Source: Microcaldota archaeon (GTDB lineage: Archaea > Micrarchaeota > Micrarchaeia > Anstonellales > J096). From it: DNA of 11,172 nt. How positions within the stretch are numbered: position 1 is the first letter of the stretch; every line of letters starts with the position of its first letter. The notes below the pieces were generated by a model. The model was given only the letters and a program-made list of their open reading frames with translations. It was not told where the DNA came from and ran no database searches. The translations under genes were made by a program, and so were the position numbers. Where the stretch lies: assembly GCA_015520875.1 (NCBI GenBank), contig WAPD01000098.1:1-11172 (forward strand). The letters are read 5' to 3'. Shown one piece after another: positions 7,183-11,172 of this stretch.

Positions 7183-7536
7183 ATGGGTCCACAAATAAGG
7201 AAAATAAAAGGGGGCTCTATGGAGTTTTTCCATTCTAATGGGCCCAAAACATTTGTGCCTTTATCTTGGGGAACTTTAAAGGAAAAAGGGGAAAAAGAAC
7301 AGGATCTGGATTTTGGAAAGGTAATTGTTGCTAAAGGATCTTTTAGAGTTTCCACATTTCCAAATAGGCCTTTGTTTTATCTAATCTTGTCGGGTGAATA
7401 TAAAAAGAAGGGTTTTGAAAAGGGAAAACAAGGCGGAACTCTAATATTGGTTGGAAAAACCCGTATTAGAATAATAAAAGAAAGGGATGAAAATGGAGCA
7501 TGGAGCTATAAGGTGGAGGAATTAAAGGTGGATTGA
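7183..7536 (+). CDS. Small beta-rich protein of 117 residues, unrecognised
   Basis: I do not recognise this family. Residues 1-12 are basic (MGPQIRKIKGGS). The rest alternates hydrophobic and charged residues in several likely beta strands: KTFVPLSW at 22-29, GKVIVAKGSFRVSTF at 45-59, PLFYLILSGEY at 63-73, GTLILVGKTRIRII at 85-98 and WSYKVEEL at 107-114. A Lys/Gly-rich loop lies at 74-84. No Cys, signal peptide, membrane helix or enzyme motif is seen, and the pattern suggests a small barrel or sandwich fold, which I cannot confirm. The start at 7183 is chosen for its TATA-like box 25.5 nt upstream; the ATG at 7219 would be less well placed. It stands alone between the 49-residue gene, transcribed the other way, and tRNA-Gln. 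Confidence 0.75.
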   Translation: MGPQIRKIKGGSMEFFHSNGPKTFVPLSWGTLKEKGEKEQDLDFGKVIVAKGSFRVSTFPNRPLFYLILSGEYKKKGFEKGKQGGTLILVGKTRIRIIKERDENGAWSYKVEELKVD

Positions 7537-7543
7537 GCGTTAG

Positions 7544-7551
7544 TTTTTTAA
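7544..7551 (+). promoter_or_regulatory. T-tract and TATA-like element before tRNA-Gln
   Basis: TTTTTTAA lies 8 nt after the stop of the 117-residue gene. Its centre is about 25 nt before 7573, so it could start the tRNA-Gln transcript a few bases ahead of the mature 5' end. The same T run could end transcription of the preceding gene. Confidence 0.4.
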
Positions 7552-7577
7552 CCGTTTCTTATCTATAACTAAACGAA

Positions 7578-7650
7578 AGCCCTGTCGTCTAGTGGTCCAG
7601 GATGTCGGGCTTTGGACCCGAAGACCCAGGTTCGAATCCTGGCAGGGCTA
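7578..7650 (+). tRNA. tRNA-Gln, anticodon TTG
   Basis: A 73-nt cloverleaf folds cleanly. The acceptor is AGCCCTG (7578-7584) with CAGGGCT (7643-7649) and A73 at 7650. The D stem is GTCT with GGAT, the anticodon stem TCGGG with CCCGA closing the loop CTTTGGA, and the T arm CCAGG-TTCGAAT-CCTGG. Anticodon TTG reads CAA and CAG. The A1-U72 pair and A73 are archaeal tRNA-Gln features, associated with recognition by the Glu-tRNA-Gln amidotransferase GatDE, whereas bacterial tRNA-Gln has U1-A72. CCA is not encoded. Confidence 0.95.
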
Positions 7651-7681
7651 CTCTTCCTAAAGGGATAAATAGGGACGGAAG

Positions 7682-7690
7682 TCTTTTCTT
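7682..7690 (+). terminator. Possible T-rich terminator after tRNA-Gln
   Basis: TCTTTTCTT lies about 32 nt after the tRNA 3' end and is the first pyrimidine tract able to act as an archaeal terminator. There is no hairpin. The rest of the spacer to 7801 holds no convincing ORF. Confidence 0.3.
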
Positions 7691-7801
7691 GTTGTTGCAC
7701 TTGTAGTCAAATGTTATTACTTTTGGGTTTTCTGAGGAAAAATCCCTGTTATGTGTAAACCTCATTTTAGCTCGTCTATTGCTGAATTTTTACAAGGGTT
7801 T

Positions 7802-7809
7802 TTTATAAG
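7802..7809 (+). promoter_or_regulatory. TATA-like box for the citrate lyase unit
   Basis: TTTATAAG within a longer T run is centred 25.5 nt before ATG 7831, again predicting a leaderless mRNA. No Shine-Dalgarno site lies between box and start. Confidence 0.65.
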
Positions 7810-7830
7810 TTTTGCCTTAGATAAAAAGGC

Positions 7831-9621
7831 ATGAAGTTGTTTACAAGAGAAGATAAAATGCTTGTGATAAATCTAAAGCCTAACTTTATACAAAGAATTC
7901 TGGACTATGATTATTTAATAGGCAGGGACCCAAGCATAGTTGCTGTTGCCCATAGAAACAATTCCTTACACAAGGCTTTCTATGGTTCCAAGGAGATAAT
8001 GGTTCCAGTATATAGAGATTTGAAAGAAGCATTAAATAAGCACAATCCCCAGGTTATATTAAATCTTGCGAGCTTCAGGTCTGCATATTTACCCACAAAA
8101 ATAGCTTTAGAACATCCTTCTGTTAGGGTTGTTGTGATAGTTGCAGAAGGCGTGCCAGAAAGGGAAATGAAAGAATTGATAAAACTGGCAAAGGAAAAAG
8201 GAAAAATCATAATAGGTCCTGCTACATTTGGAGCATTAACTGTAGGAGCTTTAAGAGCGGGTGTTGTTGGAGGAGATGTTAATAATTTGATAAAATCCCG
8301 TTTATATGTGCCTGGAAGTGTTGGTTTGGTAACAAGGTCTGGTGGATTGTTAAATGAGATGTTTAGGATGATAGCAAGGGCCTCTGATGGTGTTAATGAA
8401 GGTGTTGCTGTTGGAGGAGATGTATTTCCAGGTAGCACCATGTTGGAACATATTCTAAGATATGAGAAAAACCTAGAGGTAAAGCTAATAGTGGCTGTTT
8501 CTGAAATAGGTGGAAAAGAGGAATATGAGATAGCTAGGTTAAAGAAAGAAGGAAAGATAACAAAGCCTTTGATAATGTGGGTGGCCGGTTCTTCTGCTGA
8601 ATTATTCCCTTGGAAGGTTCAATTTGGGCATGCTGCTGCTAAGGCAGGAAAAGATGAGGAAAAGGCATTGCCTAAGATGAAGGCCCTTAGAGAAGCAGGC
8701 ATTATCGTTCCTGAAACGTTTTCCCAATTGGAAGATGCTATTAGAGAACAATCACAAAAACTAGGATTGGTCCCAAAAGAAGGCCATTATAATAAACCAC
8801 CTTTGGATTTCAAGAAAGCTGTAGCCCAGGGTCTTGTAAGAAGACCTACGTCTATAACATCTTCTATCTCTTATGAAGTAAATGGAGAAATAGCCTATAA
8901 TGGCGTCCCATTATCTCAATTGATAGAAGAGAATTCTGGCATTGGAAGGGTTATAGGATTATTGTGGTTTAAAAGAGATCTACCAGAGCATTTTCAAAAG
9001 TTTTTAGAATTGGCTTTAATTGTATTGGCAGACCATGGACCACATGTTTCAGGTGCCCATAATGCTATAGTAACAGCAAGGGCAGGTAAGGATGTTATAG
9101 ACTCTTTGGCATCGGGATTGTTAACAATAGGTCCGAGGTTTGGAGGTGCTATAGATGATGCTATTAGATATTTCAAAGATGCTCACGATAGGGGATTAAG
9201 TCCAAAGGAATTTGTTGAAGAAATGAAAAGACAAGGGAAAATAATTCCAGGAATCGGCCATAGGGTAAAATCTAAACATAATCCAGATAAAAGAGTTGAG
9301 CTAATGAAAGAGTTTGCATTTTCCCATATTAAAAACCCAAGGTATTTGAAATATGCATTGGGAGTGGAACAAGAGACACTTAAAAAATCCGAGAAATTGA
9401 TATTGAACGTGGATGGAACAATAGGAGCCATTTTCCTTGATATGCTATATGAGGCGGGTTTCTCAGAGGATGAGATAAGGGAAATAGTTGAAATAGGTTA
9501 TGTGAACGGGTTGTTTGCATTGGCCAGGTCTATAGGGATAATAGGACATGTGTTGGACCAAAAGAGATTGAAACAACCTCTATACAGACATCCAGATGAT
9601 GATGTGTTTATATTAAAATGA
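7831..9621 (+). CDS. aclA: ATP-citrate lyase large subunit (AclA type; SCS-alpha plus citrate-synthase-like half)
   Basis: The 596-residue product lines up along its whole length with the C-terminal half of human ACLY and with bacterial AclA, which is of similar length. Residues about 1-310 form the succinyl-CoA-synthetase-alpha-like part, with TRSGGL (168-173) and the phosphohistidine H267 in VQFGHAAAKAG, equal to human H760. Residues about 325-596 form the citrate-synthase-like part, with H402 in ADHGP, H477 in GIGHRVKS and D528 in LNVDG, equal to human H900, H975 and D1026. The tail IGHVLDQKRLKQPLYRHP is near-identical to ACLY. With the ATP-grasp subunit AclB the enzyme would convert citrate, CoA and ATP to acetyl-CoA and oxaloacetate in the cytoplasm. 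The start is supported by the promoter and by LFTR, which matches the N-terminus of the human half. No aclB is in the window. The next gene overlaps by 4 nt. Confidence 0.93.
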   Translation: MKLFTREDKMLVINLKPNFIQRILDYDYLIGRDPSIVAVAHRNNSLHKAFYGSKEIMVPVYRDLKEALNKHNPQVILNLASFRSAYLPTKIALEHPSVRVVVIVAEGVPEREMKELIKLAKEKGKIIIGPATFGALTVGALRAGVVGGDVNNLIKSRLYVPGSVGLVTRSGGLLNEMFRMIARASDGVNEGVAVGGDVFPGSTMLEHILRYEKNLEVKLIVAVSEIGGKEEYEIARLKKEGKITKPLIMWVAGSSAELFPWKVQFGHAAAKAGKDEEKALPKMKALREAGIIVPETFSQLEDAIREQSQKLGLVPKEGHYNKPPLDFKKAVAQGLVRRPTSITSSISYEVNGEIAYNGVPLSQLIEENSGIGRVIGLLWFKRDLPEHFQKFLELALIVLADHGPHVSGAHNAIVTARAGKDVIDSLASGLLTIGPRFGGAIDDAIRYFKDAHDRGLSPKEFVEEMKRQGKIIPGIGHRVKSKHNPDKRVELMKEFAFSHIKNPRYLKYALGVEQETLKKSEKLILNVDGTIGAIFLDMLYEAGFSEDEIREIVEIGYVNGLFALARSIGIIGHVLDQKRLKQPLYRHPDDDVFILK

Positions 9622-10592
9622 TAGGGGAATTATCTAAAACAATAGCTCCCACTACCTATGAAGAACCTGTTGCCAAGCTAATGGAACAGGAGTTCAGGGA
9701 AAAAGGTTTAACAGTAAAAAGGGATAAACATGGAAATATATTAGCATATAGGTCTTTGGAAAAACATCCTATTGTTTTATCTGCCCACATGGACGAAATA
9801 GGGATAATGGTCAAATCCATAGATGAAGATGGGTTTATAAGGTTTGTTAGGCTTGGAGGTTATGACCCTAGGTATTTGTTGGGGAAATCTGTTGTTATTT
9901 ATGGGGAAGAACCTGTGAAAGGAATAGTACAAATGAACGAAAGCGATGAACCCAAGGATAAAATAAAAACCAAGGATCTTTTTATAGATACAGGTTTGAC
10001 AAAGAAGGAATTGCCTTTGATGCCTGGAGATCCTGGCGGTGTTGTTGGAACGTTCCATGAAACCTCTAAATATATTCAGGGAAAATCCTTGGATGATAGA
10101 ATAGGGTGTTATGTGTTGTTGGAGCTTGCCTCAGTGGTGCCGGAAAATGTTGTTTTGATGGGGTCTGTGCAAGAAGAGGTGTCCCATGAGGGAAAAGGGG
10201 CTATGTTAGCTTCCTGGGATTTGGAACCTAGTTTGTTTATAGCGGTGGATGTTGGAGGAGCAAACGATGTTCCAGGAGGCGAGAAAACACTTTCATTGGA
10301 TAAAGGACCTGCTTTAACAGTATCTGAAATCTCTGCAATAGGAAATGTTGCAAATAGGAACCTAGTGAAACAATTTATTTCAATAGCCAAGGAAAACAAT
10401 ATTCCATATCAATTGGAAATAACGGAAAGCTCTGCAACAGAAGCTTCCAATTTATTTAATTTAAAATCGGGTGTTCCATCTATAGCTGTTTCAACACCTA
10501 TTCGCTATATACATACATTTAATGAAATGGCATCCAAAAAGGATATAAAACACACAATAGAATGGCTCTCTAGGTTTTTAGAAGAGCATTAA
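9618..10592 (+). CDS. M42 family aminopeptidase (TET/FrvX-like metallopeptidase)
   Basis: M42 enzymes remove N-terminal residues from peptides, usually as large tetrahedral cytosolic particles with two metal ions per subunit. All expected residues are seen in this 324-residue protein: metal ligand H57 and D59 in SAHMDEIG, bridging D159 in SLDDR, the Glu pair E186-E187 in VQEEVSHEGKGA (catalytic base and ligand), D211 in AVDVG, and H299 in RYIHTFNE. Residues about 65-150 are the inserted dimerisation domain. Length is slightly below the usual 340-360. The motif after the Glu pair is EEVSHEGKGA rather than the usual EEVGxRGA, a small departure near the active site. ATGA overlap with the lyase gene implies coupled translation; no Shine-Dalgarno site is seen. 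Its last 15 nt overlap the convergent gene on the minus strand. Substrate preference (Glu/Asp, Leu or Lys type) cannot be read from the sequence. Confidence 0.95.
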   Translation: MIGELSKTIAPTTYEEPVAKLMEQEFREKGLTVKRDKHGNILAYRSLEKHPIVLSAHMDEIGIMVKSIDEDGFIRFVRLGGYDPRYLLGKSVVIYGEEPVKGIVQMNESDEPKDKIKTKDLFIDTGLTKKELPLMPGDPGGVVGTFHETSKYIQGKSLDDRIGCYVLLELASVVPENVVLMGSVQEEVSHEGKGAMLASWDLEPSLFIAVDVGGANDVPGGEKTLSLDKGPALTVSEISAIGNVANRNLVKQFISIAKENNIPYQLEITESSATEASNLFNLKSGVPSIAVSTPIRYIHTFNEMASKKDIKHTIEWLSRFLEEH

Positions 10593-10946
10593 ACTGCATG
10601 AAATTTTATTTCTCCTTATTTTTATAGAGGAAAGTTGAGTGGATAGGTATTTACGGGTCTGGGGTGGGATGTGAGTTTTCTCATTAATATCCAATTCCTT
10701 TAATAGTTCATTAACCTTCTCTTGAGCCTCCTCCCATTTTCCCTCTCTTATAAGTTGGTCTATTTCATCTAATTTTTCATGAACATCTTCTATGTTTTTT
10801 AATTGAGGTTTTTCTTGAGAGGTTTTATCTGTTTTACCCGAATCTAATGTGTTATCCAAATCATTTCCTAATAAATCCTGTCCTAAATCAGGTTTTTGAG
10901 TATCAACCTCTTGATGGGTTTGAGGTTCTACATATCCTTGTACCAT
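10578..10946 (-). CDS. Small acidic protein with disordered N-terminus and helical hairpin, unrecognised
   Basis: The 122-residue product begins MVQGYVEPQTHQEVD. Residues 1-48 are rich in Asp, Gln, Gly, Thr and Lys and look disordered. Residues about 50-84 (IEDVHEKLDEIDQLIREGKW, then EEAQEKVNELLKEL) form a clear charged helical hairpin resembling one TPR-like or spectrin-like unit. The last 30 residues turn basic (YLSTQLSSIKIRRNK) and end SCSLMLF. No signal peptide is present. The start is set by AGGTGAT at 10957-10951 on the minus strand, 4 nt before ATG 10946; the longer frame from the ATG at 10970 would overlap the upstream gene and has no site. It follows the upstream gene's stop after 1 nt, so the two form an operon. 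Its last 15 nt overlap the convergent peptidase gene. The family is unknown to me; a scaffold or partner protein is a guess. Confidence 0.75.
   Translation of the reverse strand: MVQGYVEPQTHQEVDTQKPDLGQDLLGNDLDNTLDSGKTDKTSQEKPQLKNIEDVHEKLDEIDQLIREGKWEEAQEKVNELLKELDINEKTHIPPQTRKYLSTQLSSIKIRRNKISCSLMLF
10604..10624 (+). terminator. T-rich terminator candidate after the lyase-peptidase unit
   Basis: A plus-strand tract that is mostly T, with runs of four and five T, starts 12 nt after the peptidase stop. It lies within the 3' end of the convergent minus-strand gene, so it doubles as coding sequence (Lys/Arg/Asn/Ile codons) on that strand. Confidence 0.4.
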
Positions 10947-10947
10947 G

Positions 10948-11172
10948 TTAATCACCTTTTGCAAGTACAAAGGAAGTGGAGGAAGGTGATGAAGTAATTT
11001 CTACAGATCCCACATCCACTAACAAATCCTCTGTTAGCCTCATCGGTTTTACTCGATAGGAAACCCATTTCATCTCCTTTGTAGCATAAGGGCTAAGTTT
11101 CACTAACCATCCTTTAACACCTGGAGTTACTCCTTTTCCATCAGGTAACACAGAAAGGTCAAACTTATTACC
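10948..11172 (-). CDS. Unrecognised beta-rich protein, 5' part outside window
   Basis: On the minus strand a frame is open from the window edge to a TAA at 10950-10948, giving 74 visible codons. The codons before the GTG at 11151 (Gly-Asn-Lys-Phe-Asp-Leu-Ser) continue normally, so the start lies outside. The visible end alternates short beta strands and turns: SVLPDGKGVTPG, GWLVKLSP, KWVSYRVKP, DLLVDVGSVEIT. It closes with a Ser/Thr/Pro stretch (TSSPSSTS) and FVLAKGD. No family motif, Cys or membrane helix is visible. The last codons contain the Shine-Dalgarno site of the next gene and the gap is 1 nt, so translation is probably coupled. Too little is present for a functional call. Confidence 0.7.
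   Translation of the reverse strand, partial: GNKFDLSVLPDGKGVTPGVKGWLVKLSPYATKEMKWVSYRVKPMRLTEDLLVDVGSVEITSSPSSTSFVLAKGD
10951..10957 (-). promoter_or_regulatory. Shine-Dalgarno site that sets the 122-residue start
   Basis: AGGTGAT on the minus strand, 4 nt before ATG 10946, overlaps the last codons of the upstream gene. It is the strongest site in the window. Confidence 0.8.

Noticed and set aside
7589-7765. Minus-strand ORF of 58 codons starting MRFTHNRDFSSENPK, with a possible TATA-like box about 25 nt upstream
   Set aside because: Its last third runs antisense through tRNA-Gln, where codons are dictated by the tRNA, and there is no stop before the tRNA. A real gene ending inside a tRNA is unlikely. 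Transcript data on the minus strand would reopen it.
9777-10399. Minus-strand ORFs opposite the M42 peptidase (93 and 96 codons)
   Set aside because: Both are antisense to a gene with all its catalytic residues, have no promoter or Shine-Dalgarno site, and have shadow-like composition.
10947-10970. ATG at 10970 (minus) as the start of the small acidic protein
   Set aside because: It would overlap the end of the upstream gene by 23 nt and has no ribosome site, whereas ATG 10946 has AGGTGAT 4 nt before it.
1-11172. Bacterial origin of the whole window, suggested by the gyrase pair and tRNA-Pro(AGG)
   Set aside because: The tRNA-Gln A1-U72 pair and A73, the missing CCA ends and the repeated TATA boxes at leaderless spacing all point to Archaea, many of which carry gyrase acquired from bacteria.

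Overview
The window looks like an AT-rich archaeal chromosome segment of ordinary housekeeping type, with several unfamiliar small genes. Four kinds of evidence point to Archaea. (1) Four genes that begin a transcription unit have a TATA-like box centred 24-26 nt before the ATG, with no room for a leader. (2) Genes inside units carry GGTGA/GTGAT-type Shine-Dalgarno sites. (3) The tRNA-Gln has the archaeal A1-U72 pair and A73, and neither tRNA encodes CCA. (4) The protein set includes an ATP-citrate lyase large subunit and an M42 aminopeptidase. Arginine is mostly AGA/AGG. The bacterial-type gyrase pair fits a gyrase-bearing euryarchaeal or DPANN-like lineage, but no marker here fixes the phylum. 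I see no insertion sequence, CRISPR array, integrase or prophage gene.

Left part (1-4841, +): the 3' end of an unrecognised gene overlaps gyrB, which is followed at once by gyrA, a compact operon. GyrB has all its ATPase and Toprim motifs. GyrA has its catalytic tyrosine but no recognisable GyrA box, so whether it supercoils or only relaxes and decatenates is open.

Middle part (4843-7830): a leaderless gene encodes a sequon-rich surface protein with Ig-like regions and a C-terminal membrane anchor. A second encodes a protein made of three tandem excisionase/MerR-like helix-turn-helix units. Then come a tRNA-Pro with the unusual anticodon AGG, a 49-codon basic ORF on the minus strand, a divergent 117-codon gene sharing one TATA-like box with it, and tRNA-Gln(TTG).

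Right part (7802-11172): a leaderless two-gene unit encodes the ATP-citrate lyase large subunit (SCS-alpha plus citrate-synthase-like half) and, through an ATGA overlap, an M42 aminopeptidase. No AclB/ATP-grasp partner is in the window. A minus-strand pair of unrecognised genes converges on the peptidase and overlaps its last codons; the upstream one runs off the window.

The best leads are tRNA-Pro(AGG), the triple-HTH protein, GyrA without its box, the lone citrate lyase subunit, and the small divergent gene pair around one symmetric TATA box.
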